A stretch of DNA of 24,523 nucleotides from Plakobranchus ocellatus (Eukaryota > Mollusca > Gastropoda > Plakobranchidae). Shown here piece by piece: positions 19,859-24,523 of the stretch. A program made the position numbers and the translations under genes. Below the pieces are notes generated by a model. That model was not told the origin of the DNA. It searched no databases and worked only from the letters and a program-made list of their open reading frames with translations. The DNA is taken from positions 1,913,895 to 1,938,417 of the forward strand of contig BLXT01002860.1 in NCBI GenBank assembly GCA_019648995.1. Reading direction: 5' to 3'. Each line of letters begins with the position of its first letter. Positions within the stretch are counted from its first letter, which is position 1.

Positions 19859-21461
19859 CACCATTTCTGTCCCCATTGATACATAAAAATTATCAGCTGA
19901 AAGTACCTAACTTGGCCGCTTCGCTAAGCCATTAGCATCATTCATGCAGGCTTGTCATTTATGAAGGCTAAGGCAGGAACAGGGCCAGTCTGAGAAGTAG
20001 GCTTTGACTAATGATGAACTCTATACTAAAGGCAGGTGGCCTAATACCCAGCATCACTATCTAGTAGCCAAATGATTGATAAAGTAAGGTCTGCCAAAGC
20101 AAAACCTTACAGTAAAAACTATCTAACATAATTTTCATGCAGGTATGCATAGCAGAGAGTTCAATATTCAAGGATCTAATGACAAAATCTGTTTTGACTA
20201 AGACATTGATTCAGAGTTGGAGTTAATGTTCCAATAATCAAAATTTAAACTACAGGTTTTCATTTTAAAAAATATATCTGTATCCTTTTCTGATATGACA
20301 ATGAAATAATCTCCATTGTAATCACCAAATATTTCGAGAGATACCCTAAAGGTGGCACTGCTTCCTCCGAAATATGATGACTTTTAGTGCATATGCTAGC
20401 TGTACAAGGCTAATAGCTAGATAAATAAGAAAAGAAAATAAAATAAATAATTCAAGCATAATTTTATGACATTAAATTGACTAATCCCACACTGCAGTTG
20501 ATAGGACTTTTTGATAGTTTTTAAAGAAAAGTGGATTAAAAAATATAAAACAACAGCCTTGTCTATAAATAAATACAATAACAATAACAGTAATAGTGTG
20601 CTTACCTCTGCTTTTAGTGGGCTTAGGTTTATTGTTATTCATATTGTTGCCTTCCACAGAAACTTTGGCATCTTTCGAAGAATTCCTAGTGGTTTCCTGT
20701 GATCCTTTTTTGTGATTATTCCTCTGCAGTTTTTCTTCTTGTGAATCCAAAAAGTCTTTTTTATTTTCTTCTTTGGATTTGTGTTTCACACCCATGTTAT
20801 TTTGACCAGCTTTCCGCTCATCAAGTTTCTCATTGCATTCTTCTTTTAATTTGGGTTTCACAGCCACCTCACTTTGACCAGCTTTCAGCTTACCAAGTGT
20901 TTCAGTGCATTCTTTTTTAGGTTTGTGTTTTACAACTGCTTCATTTCGACTCTCATCAAGTTTATCATTGCCACTTGAATTGCTCTGGACAATTACGCTG
21001 TTGCCTTTGCAGATATCCAACTCTGAATCATGGTTCTTTCTCTTCAATTCTGTCTCTATTTGAGATATTTTTTTTACATTTTCAATGGCAACATTTGGCT
21101 CACTCTGAGCCAAAGAAGTTGTGTTTGAAGTGGGAATGTTATCTTTTTTCTTTGACTTTTTCTCCACAGATTTACAAGGATGAGGCAGATCAGAAGTCAG
21201 TGCAGGATGCTCTTCTACTGATACACGTGCCAATCCATTATTGCTGCTCTTTGGTGTCAAAGATGTTGGTCTAGTCATTGAGGAGCATTTTTCTTCAAGA
21301 TTGGGTTCAGAGTAATTGTTTTTCACTCTTTTAGGTCTTGCTTTCTTCCTTTTCCCTGAGGTGCTTGAGATTTTTGAAGATCCACACAATGTTGCATCTT
21401 TACGGACCTGTCCCCCAACTGGCTCTTTTATCAACTGACTGTTGTCAATCCCATCAGCCAT
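255..21461 (-). CDS. TUT4/TUT7: Terminal uridylyltransferase TUT4/TUT7-like gene, N-terminal half (11 exons, 3' end outside window)
   Basis: Split gene assembled from eleven minus-strand segments: 21461-20606, 18120-18056, 15677-15561, 13743-13566, 13194-13048, 12235-12036, 10516-10397, 9275-9210, 5287-5110, 3465-2429 and 402-255. Every junction is GT-AG and the codon phases agree (1,0,0,1,1,0,0,0,1,0,1). The product so far is about 1037 residues: C2H2 finger (319-341), nucleotidyltransferase fold (about 347-560), PAP-associated region (about 596-680), low-complexity linker, CCHC knuckle (994-1007). This order matches the N-terminal half of vertebrate TUT4/TUT7, which are roughly 1500-1650 residues long. 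Those enzymes add U to RNA 3' ends (pre-let-7 with LIN28, deadenylated mRNA). The half seen here is the pseudo-enzyme and partner-binding half: D425-I-N427 replaces DxD and S484 replaces the third Asp. The catalytic half must lie past base 1. Family assignment is strong; TUT4 versus TUT7 cannot be decided and may be meaningless in an invertebrate with one copy. Confidence 0.93.
403..2428. other. Intron 10 (about 2.0 kb), no gene seen
   Basis: AT-rich intron between exons 10 and 11. Open frames of 68-96 codons on both strands (703-909, 973-1272) lack recognisable similarity. The minus-strand one is preceded by a fair acceptor (ACCTTTTTTAG) but its phase does not fit the flanking exons. No SINE, tRNA or strong repeat was noticed. 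Confidence 0.6.
2429..3465 (-). CDS. TUT4/TUT7: TUT4/7 exon 10: end of PAP-associated domain and long disordered linker
   Basis: Largest coding exon, 1037 nt, between TTCCTCAG|ATCC and GGCAAG|GTAAGA. It starts (E)DPYMIKKNITRMVNNSRIYE...YYYFGLP (643-680), matching human EDPYSVKRNVARTLNSQ...YKYFALP, the end of the PAP-associated domain. Then about 300 residues follow that are rich in Ser, Glu, Lys and Asn and lack a fold, including two 31-residue repeats (714-775) and a basic patch DNKKNKKHGPK. It ends YDFDKNYFTDGK, matching human FYEFSKLIFTKGK just before the first zinc knuckle. The open frame continues about 120 codons into the intron, but homology resumes only at exon 11. Confidence 0.93.
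3068..3253 (-). repeat. Two 93-bp in-frame repeats in exon 10
   Basis: Two adjacent 93-bp units encode 31 residues each (714-744 and 745-775). They share the pattern S-x-IKNS-x-A-x-DK-x-ETG-x-VENSK and a closing DSGT or GSGT. The length is a multiple of three, so the duplication kept the frame. It lies in the disordered linker, where such expansion is tolerated. Confidence 0.88.
4590..4791. repeat. 101-bp tandem duplication, two near-identical copies
   Basis: Copy 1 at 4590-4690 and copy 2 at 4691-4791 begin TAAAGGAGTC or the equivalent and end GACTGAAGATC. By eye they differ at one base (TTTACTCC versus TTTACTCA). There is no gap between copies. Such high identity in an intron suggests a recent event, or a local assembly duplication. 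Confidence 0.93.
4898..4953. repeat. 23-bp direct repeat with 33-bp period
   Basis: The 23-bp stretch starting GCACTATCAAAACCC and ending TTTTGAT occurs at 4898-4920 and again at 4931-4953, separated by 10 bp. The match is perfect. It lies about 100 bp from the 101-bp duplication, so this part of the intron seems prone to slippage or replication-based copying. Confidence 0.9.
5110..5287 (-). CDS. TUT4/TUT7: TUT4/7 exon 9: PAP-associated domain
   Basis: Exon of 178 nt between CCTTTCAG|GCA and GGAGG|GTGCGT, phase 0 in and phase 1 out. It encodes AMSGAKETRNKMSVGELWLR then LLRFYSIDFDVGGVVVSIR..., ending KKLAVE (584-642). SVGELWLRLLRFYSIDF is the PAP/25A-associated signature (human TUT7: PVGQLWVELLRFYALEF; TUT4: SLGQLWLELLKFYTLDF). 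The codon split at the donor (G|AT) makes the expected Asp of AVEDPY with the next exon, which fixes the choice among overlapping GT sites. Confidence 0.95.
6236..6484 (-). mobile_element. tRNA-derived SINE, copy 1
   Basis: On the minus strand the element starts with a tRNA-like head, GGAGCGGTGGCTCATCTGG, with an RNA polymerase III A box (TGGCTCATCTGG, plus 6464-6475) and a B box (GGTTCGATTCC, plus 6421-6431) 32 bp apart. D-arm, anticodon-arm and T-arm pairings can be drawn, but the acceptor stem is poor, so it is not a functional tRNA gene. A non-tRNA body follows, shared with the second copy at 21698-21955. It ends near a GCTTAG/CTAAGC palindrome (6235-6247). The SINE family was not identified. 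Confidence 0.88.
8544..8562. repeat. Poly-A run (19)
   Basis: Nineteen consecutive A on the plus strand inside intron 8. No retroposon body is recognisable next to it. Confidence 0.9.
9210..9275 (-). CDS. TUT4/TUT7: TUT4/7 exon 8: short linker between PAP central helix and PAP-associated domain
   Basis: Exon of 66 nt (22 codons, phase 0 at both ends) between TTACTTTAG|GTG and GCAAAG|GTGAGT, encoding VSGEDVGDFRQDKPSFEKMR then AK (562-583). It fits the gap where human TUT4/7 have a variable acidic loop (GNFNLQDIEKD...). Sequence similarity is weak, so support rests on position, splice sites, phase and lack of stops. A further exon between this one and exon 9 cannot be excluded (see the candidate at 8867-8950). 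Confidence 0.75.
9276..10396. other. Intron 7 (about 1.1 kb), nothing notable
   Basis: AT-rich non-coding sequence between exons 7 and 8. Only short open frames and homopolymer runs are present. No repeat family, RNA gene or extra exon was recognised. Confidence 0.65.
10397..10516 (-). CDS. TUT4/TUT7: TUT4/7 exon 7: PAP central domain helix
   Basis: Exon of 120 nt (40 codons, phase 0 at both ends) between TTTTCAG|CTATGC and CCAAAG|GTATTA. It encodes LCGLDRQKDGFIPPQALNVM...VIYFLQKLNPQVIP... (522-561). Human TUT7 has LCSIDRPEEGGLPPYVFALMAIFFLQQRKEPLLPV at this place. FLQ-x-(2)-NP-x-(2)-IP is a family hallmark. The acceptor is preceded by an unusually C-rich tract with nine C in a row (plus strand G at 10535-10543). 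Confidence 0.93.
10572..10664. repeat. Two imperfect 47-bp repeats with a palindromic core
   Basis: Copies start GAGTACAAA at 10572 and 10619. Each contains a version of the palindrome CCGTGTATACACGG (CCGTGTATACTCGG in copy 1, CTGTGTATACACGG in copy 2), followed by a TTCG-TTATC stretch. Their origin is unknown; they could be fragments of a DNA transposon end. Confidence 0.75.
10931..10953. repeat. AGATCT/CTAGAT tract
   Basis: Alternating overlapping AGATCT and CTAGAT hexamers, the same motif that is dense at 23990-24099. Confidence 0.75.
11530..11747. mobile_element. MITE-like nested inverted-repeat element (about 218 bp)
   Basis: Three nested inverted pairs share one centre. The outer arms are 11530-11556 and 11724-11747, with GTCTGACAAAA and GAGTTGCGG on each side and a small gap. 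The middle pair is TTTTGCATG (11632-11640) and CATGCAAAA (11716-11724). The inner pair is a perfect 11-bp hairpin, TAGAGGGGTGA (11661-11671) and TCACCCCTCTA (11679-11689), with a 7-nt loop. No coding capacity is present. This fits a non-autonomous foldback DNA element. No clear target-site duplication was found. Confidence 0.7.
12036..12235 (-). CDS. TUT4/TUT7: TUT4/7 exon 6: core strands of the inactive nucleotidyltransferase domain
   Basis: Exon of 200 nt between TTTCTCAG|GTACTGG and GCTCAT|GTAAGT. The true reading frame (phase 1 in, 0 out) gives GTGFSHVRADFSAKVPVLLI... and ends LAVAFRYWAH (456-521). A longer open frame in another phase covers the same bases and is a shadow. RADFSAKVPV aligns with human DADFHARVPVVV, and VRKLAVAFRYWAH with LVPLVIAFRYWAKLC. 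The third catalytic Asp of active enzymes (in VDISLYN) aligns with S484 (LHVSMAI), a second reason to predict lack of activity. Confidence 0.93.
12236..13047. other. Intron 5 (about 0.8 kb)
   Basis: Intron between exons 5 and 6. It carries the short LINE-tail insertion at 12566-12660. The rest is AT-rich with T runs and no other recognised feature. Confidence 0.65.
12566..12660 (+). mobile_element. 5'-truncated non-LTR retrotransposon 3' end with target-site duplication
   Basis: A 95-bp insertion flanked by the perfect 11-bp direct repeat ATAGAGCTAAA (12555-12565 and 12661-12671). Read on the plus strand it encodes MLEAIEATKDRKKWRTMIAN then AVKQGT and a stop. This resembles the usual extreme C-terminus of LINE reverse-transcriptase polyproteins (DR-x2-WR-x-M...GT-stop). 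It ends in a (TGA)n tail that overlaps the stop codon, as is common in RTE-like elements. It is a dead-on-arrival remnant; the clade call is inference. Confidence 0.82.
13048..13194 (-). CDS. TUT4/TUT7: TUT4/7 exon 5: GSS motif and degenerate DxD of the N-terminal domain
   Basis: Exon of 147 nt between TTTTCTGCAG|ACA and GAGG|GTGAGT. It completes D406 and encodes DILLYMYGSSLTGFGLKDAD then INVNLSSS, up to residue 454. GSS is residues 413-415. In active terminal uridylyltransferases the motif 10 residues on reads D-x-D; here it is D425-I426-N427. Human TUT4 and TUT7 have the same Asp-to-Asn change in their first nucleotidyltransferase domain (SDVNIDI). This domain therefore cannot bind the two catalytic metals normally and is predicted inactive. 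The open frame runs past the donor, but the next exon restores homology only if GTGAGT is used. Confidence 0.94.
13195..13565. other. Intron 4 (371 bp)
   Basis: Shortest intron in the window, between exons 4 and 5. AT-rich with several A runs; nothing else seen. Confidence 0.75.
13566..13743 (-). CDS. TUT4/TUT7: TUT4/7 exon 4: helical entry of the N-terminal nucleotidyltransferase domain
   Basis: Exon of 178 nt between TTCCACAG|ATC and CCTG|GTAAGC, phase 0 in and phase 1 out. It encodes ISEVDAVLRLFPEPTTAQLT... (347-405), a Leu/Ile-rich helical region ending ...LLQSHIP. It aligns with the human segment LLTTLPPPTPSQINAVGIAIDKV, the helices before the Gly-Ser motif of the nucleotidyltransferase core. 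The upstream open frame continues into the intron but has no homology there, so the acceptor at 13745-13744 is taken as the boundary. Confidence 0.92.
13744..15560. other. Intron 3 (about 1.8 kb), nothing notable
   Basis: AT-rich intron between exons 3 and 4. Open frames at 14993-15232 and 15127-15462 overlap on opposite strands, are rich in Phe/Lys from T and A runs, and show no known motif. Confidence 0.65.
15561..15677 (-). CDS. TUT4/TUT7: TUT4/7 exon 3: C2H2 zinc finger
   Basis: Exon of 117 nt, phase 0 at both ends, between ATTCCTCAG|CCA and GGAG|GTAAGC. It encodes 39 residues and is too short to stand out as an open frame. It contains a finger with spacing C-x2-C-x12-H-x5-H: C319, C322, H335, H341, within the stretch YFCRLCDFHLDQIEDCLKH. 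The spacing is of the matrin/U1 type seen in double-stranded-RNA-binding fingers. Human TUT4/7 have the same finger (RLCD/KLCL...HKHIKEKRH) directly before the N-terminal nucleotidyltransferase domain, where it belongs to the LIN28-interacting module. The match in position and sequence is one of the strongest pieces of evidence for the gene's identity. Confidence 0.92.
15678..18055. other. Intron 2 (about 2.4 kb)
   Basis: Intron between exons 2 and 3. On its exon 2 side it holds the (ATG)8 repeat and a TG/AG-rich stretch (about 17952-17990). The rest is unremarkable AT-rich sequence; no gene or mobile element was recognised. Confidence 0.6.
18028..18051. repeat. (ATG)8 microsatellite abutting the exon 2 donor
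   Basis: Eight perfect ATG units on the plus strand, read as (CAT)8 on the gene strand. The array begins at intron position +5, just after GTGA, so it supplies part of the 5' splice-site context. Confidence 0.93.
18056..18120 (-). CDS. TUT4/TUT7: TUT4/7 exon 2: short charged linker
   Basis: Exon of 65 nt between TTTCAG|GT and AAAAG|GTGAC. It completes the split Gly 286 and encodes 21 residues, EELDEEMLKTLADNKMHPLKK (287-306/7), ending in phase 0. The acidic-then-basic helical segment matches the position of the conserved pre-zinc-finger helix in human TUT4/7 (the segment ending in QAEERL). The donor GTGACA is weak, and a (CAT)8 repeat begins at the fifth intron base. Read-through would give a serine run, which explains a longer open frame here that is not real coding sequence. 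Confidence 0.85.
18331..18355. repeat. Poly-A run (25)
   Basis: Twenty-five consecutive A on the plus strand within intron 1, with no retroposon body identified upstream. Confidence 0.9.
19818..19858. repeat. Poly-T run (41)
   Basis: Forty-one consecutive T on the plus strand, the longest homopolymer in the window. Exact length is likely uncertain in any assembly. It could be the A tail of a minus-strand insertion. Confidence 0.92.
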
Positions 21462-21471
21462 TGCAAAGAAA
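20606..21471 (-). CDS. TUT4/TUT7: TUT4/7 exon 1: start codon and disordered N-terminus
   Basis: Coding starts at the ATG at 21461 (MADGIDNSQ). A CAG acceptor at 21474-21472 lies 10 nt before it, so the exon probably begins at 21471 and a separate upstream 5' untranslated exon exists. Coding ends at 20606 with CAGAG|GTAAG, after the first base of a Gly codon (residue 286). The segment is rich in Lys, Ser, Asn and Glu with no recognisable fold, as is usual for TUT4/7 N-termini. Residues 37-47 (KRKKARPKRVK) look like a nuclear-localisation signal. Residues of about 165-230 form 2-3 imperfect 24-residue repeats (see repeat entry). An alternative start upstream would need a non-ATG codon, so this ATG is preferred. 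Confidence 0.85.
20771..20975 (-). repeat. 72-bp in-frame repeats in exon 1 (2-3 copies)
   Basis: A 72-bp unit recurs with the segment TTTGACCAGCTTTC (plus) at 20801 and 20873 and a diverged third copy near 20945. It encodes 24-residue repeats of the form K-x-AGQ-x(3)-V-V/A-V-K-H/P-K-x-K-EEC. The period is a multiple of three and lies in the disordered N-terminus. Confidence 0.85.
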
Positions 21472-21697
21472 CTGTACAAAGATTAAACTGCAATAAGACA
21501 AGTGATAAAATACTTTAATGAAAATAAAACCATATTAATAATAGTGATCTAGTATCCTGCAGCTAGGGGTGATCTTATTTCGAGTCTAAAGTTGACTTTG
21601 GCAAAAAGTTTTGGTTTAAAAAAAAACCTAATAAAATAAAAAAAGGCATAAATGTGCATTAGTGTTTGAATTTGGGACATTAAAATAAGACAGTGAA

Positions 21698-21955
21698 TCC
21701 AAGCATCAGGGAACCAGGAGTACACAGTCCTAATTTCTTGACACAAGGCATTCTGGGGCAGTTTGCCACTGCTTTCCTTGCTGTTTTTACGTTTGCTGGG
21801 TCTTGAGGGACCCATCAAAACTCTTAAGAGCTATCCATGAGGTTCTGGGTGGACACAGAGGAGCAACGAAAAATTGTAGGGACTCTGATTGGGATTCAAA
21901 CCTCTACTTCTCATGTGATAGCCAAATTCCCTACCATATGAGCCACTGTTCCTCT
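21698..21955 (-). mobile_element. tRNA-derived SINE, copy 2 (more decayed)
   Basis: Same family and orientation as the copy at 6236-6484. The A box reads TGGCTCATATGG (plus 21934-21945) and the B box is degraded to GGTTTGAATCCC (plus 21891-21902). Shared body landmarks are GGAACCAGGAGTA at the 3' end and the stretch around TTTGCCA(T/C)TGCTTTCCT. An 89-codon open frame (21549-21818, minus) runs largely within it and is not a gene. Confidence 0.85.
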
Positions 21956-23584
21956 TAAAAAAATATTATAAAATAAATATGGAAAAAAAAAAACTGCAGC
22001 AAACAGCATTTATGATGTTATACATTTATATATTTATAAAAGGTATTAATCCAAATCATTATCTGTATTTTGCATCCAGTCAATCCACAGGTACACTGGT
22101 CCTTATGAGGATTCTGAATCATTATTTATTTTCCAAAGCAAGATGCAAGGGAGACCAGAATCCTGGTCTGTCTGTCAATTTGGCTTAAGAGACAAGAATG
22201 GAGTTTATCTGTCCTCAATCATCAATGTATCAGATAAGATGTATGTATACTAATTTTTAAAGAGAGACTAACATGAATTTGGCAGCAAAAAAAAAAGCAA
22301 CAGATTAAATTTTTTTTTTCATTTCATTTCAATACTACTGATTTTTTTTTTTTTTACAAAACAGCCTCTAATTTCTTTTTATAGTAGGTATTTATTGTAA
22401 ACCATTAAACCATAAAGAGCCTTCTATGGCAGCTGTAAACCTTAAAACCTACATGTTTCATGGAAAGTCAGTGATTTATCACAGATAATAGAAAAGTATA
22501 AAATTCTATATTCTGGACAGCTTTTAAACTAAAAAAAATTGCATTGCACCTCTACAGTACGAATATAAAAGAAAGACTCTAGGCAGTAGGTACTTGATGT
22601 AGCAGGTCATGTTTATTCAGACTGTGTCAAACATGACACATGAGTTTAAAGAGCCTTTAAAATATAAAGAGATTTGATGCTTAAAATGAATTAAATTAAA
22701 AATAAAAAACAATCTCATAGAAAGATTGGGGCATATAGTGATTTGAAGACTGAACAAAATTTGTAAATTTATATATCTTGAAATTAGACCTTATTAAAAA
22801 CTAACAGAGATTGAGTGAGTCAATGTGTGGGAGAAAGTGTTCTGTCTGCACATAAGAAGAGAAATATATTTATTAAATAGATAGAGAGAGCTATGTATGT
22901 GGAAAAAAAGAAAGAATCAGAGAGGGATATTGGAAGAGAGTGGGGGAAATGGGTAAGAGAATTTTTTGTTGTCTTTTTAAGAAAACTTTAATTTATTTAC
23001 AGAGTTTTGAATTAAAGTAAAAATTTAATGATCCAAGCCTGGGCCTTAGATTACAATTTCTATGCGTAAAGAAAAAAAAAAGCCTGTACACTGCAATTTG
23101 GGGATTTCTTATTGCCCCATATTTTTTTGTCTTTCTTTTTACATTTGAGTACCTTTAAAAAAATCTAAATAAAATTTTCTTTAACATTCTGAAGTCTTTT
23201 GTGTGTCAAACCTAAACTTGTTTAAATGGAAATGGAATTTTCCTTTAACAAAGTGACAAAATCATAATTTCTTTCAAGTGCCCTGCTCTACCCTACATGG
23301 AAAACTGGAATTTAACAAACATTAATTTCGACAATGAAATCTCAAAAATGAAACTGAAACTACAATAGAACAAGTCAAATATAAATTGATAACTCTAGAA
23401 ATTGCATTTGGGTCGAGTTAAAGTTATCTAGAGTGGAGTCGCAATAACCATATTACAGTTATGGTGACCGAACTCTAACCACTCCAAAATTAAAGATAAT
23501 AATATAATAATAAAATAAACACAAAATAAAATAATAAAGCTCTAAATTCACAGCTTTTACTAAATCCAGATCTTGGGTTACTGA

Positions 23585-23640
23585 CAAAATGAAGAGGTCG
23601 CTGGCCAAGTGGCAAAATGAAGAGGTCGTTGACCAAGTGA
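23585..23640. repeat. 28-bp tandem duplication
   Basis: Two adjacent units starting CAAAATGAAGAGGTCG at 23585 and 23613, with two or three differences (CTGGCC versus TTGACC and the last base). Confidence 0.9.
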
Positions 23641-23717
23641 TAGTCGATCTAAAAAGTCTGGTGAAGCTACATAGAAAAGTAAGGGATAGGTTCTAAAATT
23701 TACTTTTCTGCTAGCAT

Positions 23718-23978
23718 TAATTACGGTAATCCTTACCATCTGCGGTCCCTACGAAACCGATAAATCTGTCGAAAATAAACGGGTTTTAGATCTAGTCGAT
23801 TCGTCCGATTTGGATATCAAATGCGATAGTGTGAAAATGAAACACAATTTCCTAAGATCTCTCGAGTTTTTTTTCTAGATCGGACCTTATCAACTAAAAT
23901 CACTTCATTTCGTCAATATTATCGGTAGGCCTAAACAAACACCGCAGGGACCGCAGATGGTAAGGATTACCTTAATTA
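23718..23978. mobile_element. 261-bp element with 33-bp inverted repeats
   Basis: The left arm 23718-23750 and right arm 23946-23978 are reverse complements with one mismatch in 33. The shared core is GACCGCAGATGGTAAGGATT. The interior is CpG-containing and non-coding. The arms begin TAATTA, so a TA-targeting DNA transposon derivative (MITE) is a fair guess. It sits inside the presumed promoter region. Confidence 0.8.
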
Positions 23979-23989
23979 CTGTTTGGCTG

Positions 23990-24099
23990 ATCTAATCTAG
24001 ATCTAGATCTAAAATCTAGATCTTGTTATAAAATCTAAATTTAGGCCTAGATCTAGATCTAGTCTAGATTCTACGAAGTCAAGATCTAGATCTAGATAA
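23990..24099. repeat. AGATCT / CTAGATCT array
   Basis: Dense overlapping copies of the palindromic hexamers AGATCT and CTAG-containing neighbours, interrupted by short unique pieces. A further short tract is at about 24211-24225. The motif recurs at 10931 and, singly, at several other places in the window. Confidence 0.8.
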
Positions 24100-24499
24100 A
24101 GATATGGTTTCAATCGCCTATCTACATCTCTTACATTTTTTTTGTTTTTGATTGGATTTTATTGGTTCATCTACTGTCACAACGAACGATACACCAAAAG
24201 TAGAAGTCTACATCTAGATCTAGAACTCTGGGCCAACTAAATCCAAGTTGTTTAGTGCACAGGCCTCTATCACTTCTGAAGGCTAAAATGTTTTTCTCAG
24301 AATCGGAAGTGATGAACTCGGTGCCTGAGACGAAGTGTGTATTTTCCATTTTTGTTGAAAAAGATTGTCATTGTAAAAGGCCAATGATACTTCTACCTAT
24401 CCAGACTAAACCTGGGGTGAAAGAAACCTTCGAGTATTCTCCGCCAAAAGATCACAATAAAATTAAAGGACGCAAAATAGTCTTATCACTTCTGCTAAC

Positions 24500-24523
24500 A
24501 GTAGTAGTAGTAGTAGTAGTAGT
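24500..24523. repeat. (GTA)8 microsatellite at the window edge
   Basis: Trinucleotide repeat AGT/GTA running to the last base; its full length is not visible. Confidence 0.9.

Larger units (their letters stand above)
18121..20605. other. Intron 1 (about 2.5 kb)
   Basis: Intron between coding exons 1 and 2. It includes a 25-A run (18331-18355) and a 41-T run (19818-19858). The 19860-20060 part could be the body of a minus-strand retroposon whose A tail is the T run, but no diagnostic motif was found. Confidence 0.6.
23570..24440 (-). promoter_or_regulatory. Candidate promoter / 5' UTR region of the TUT4/7 gene
   Basis: CpG dinucleotides are clearly denser here (especially 23580-23970) than in the CpG-poor introns, as expected for an unmethylated promoter in an animal with gene-body methylation. 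A strong donor-like site (CAGATG|GTAAGGAT, minus strand, near 23739) could end a 5' untranslated exon that splices to the acceptor at 21472. An ETS-like CGGAAGTG lies at 24304-24311. No TATA box was assigned. The placement is inference. Confidence 0.35.
21472..24523. other. Region upstream of the coding start (about 3 kb): presumed 5' intron, 5' UTR exon and promoter
   Basis: No convincing coding exon. It contains SINE copy 2 (21698-21955), a 7-bp hairpin TGTGTCA-AACA-TGACACA near 22623-22640, a purine-rich tract (about 22800-22960), a 28-bp tandem repeat, the 261-bp inverted repeat, AGATCT arrays and a terminal (GTA)8. The acceptor just before the start codon implies that an untranslated exon lies in this stretch or further right. 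Confidence 0.6.

Noticed and set aside
21549-21818. 89-codon minus-strand open frame
   Set aside because: Largely derived from SINE copy 2.
24167-24349. Possible alternative N-terminal coding exon (MENTHFVSG..., good ATG context)
   Set aside because: No donor in the right phase to join the acceptor at 21472 in the MADG frame, and no similarity to TUT4/7 N-termini.
1-24523. Bacterial-type systems, CRISPR arrays, operons or viral genes
   Set aside because: Gene structure is split by GT-AG introns, no direct-repeat/spacer array and no compact gene clusters are present.

Overview
The window is AT-rich, intron-dense animal nuclear DNA. It carries the 5' (N-terminal) half of one large split gene on the minus strand: an invertebrate terminal uridylyltransferase of the TUT4/TUT7 (ZCCHC11/ZCCHC6) family. 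Eleven coding exons were placed by joining open segments at GT-AG sites with matching codon phase and checking each junction against the known domain order. They run from an ATG at 21461 down to 255 and encode about 1037 residues before the gene leaves the left edge. The coding parts are small (65-1037 nt) and the introns are 0.37-3.9 kb.

Order of the protein (minus strand, right to left in the window): Lys/Ser-rich disordered N-terminus with a basic nuclear-localisation-like cluster and 24-residue repeats (exon 1); short helical linker (exon 2); C2H2 zinc finger (exon 3); helical entry and core of an N-terminal nucleotidyltransferase fold (exons 4-6); PAP central region and PAP-associated domain (exons 7-10 start); a roughly 300-residue disordered acidic/basic linker with 31-residue repeats (rest of exon 10); and a CCHC zinc knuckle (exon 11). 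The second, catalytic nucleotidyltransferase half and later zinc knuckles should lie beyond base 1. In the N-terminal domain the DxD catalytic pair reads D-I-N and the third Asp position is Ser, so this half is predicted to be inactive, as in vertebrate TUT4/7, where it serves as the LIN28/RNA-interaction module.

The right-hand 3 kb (21472-24523) has no convincing coding sequence. It holds a relative concentration of CpG, a 261-bp inverted-repeat element, a 28-bp tandem duplication and AGATCT-type arrays. The 5' untranslated exon and promoter of the gene are likely here. Introns contain two copies of a tRNA-derived SINE, a 5'-truncated LINE tail with an 11-bp target-site duplication, a palindromic MITE-like element, a near-perfect 101-bp tandem duplication, and homopolymer and trinucleotide runs.

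Organism: intron sizes, AT-richness, CpG-poor introns, the TUT4/7 architecture and scattered TAGATCTAGATC tracts suggest a mollusc, perhaps a heterobranch gastropod. That is inference, not proof. I found no prokaryotic, viral or CRISPR-like system. The most unusual structures are the inverted repeat near the presumed promoter, whose arms each carry a consensus splice donor, and a (CAT)8 microsatellite starting at intron position +5 of exon 2.
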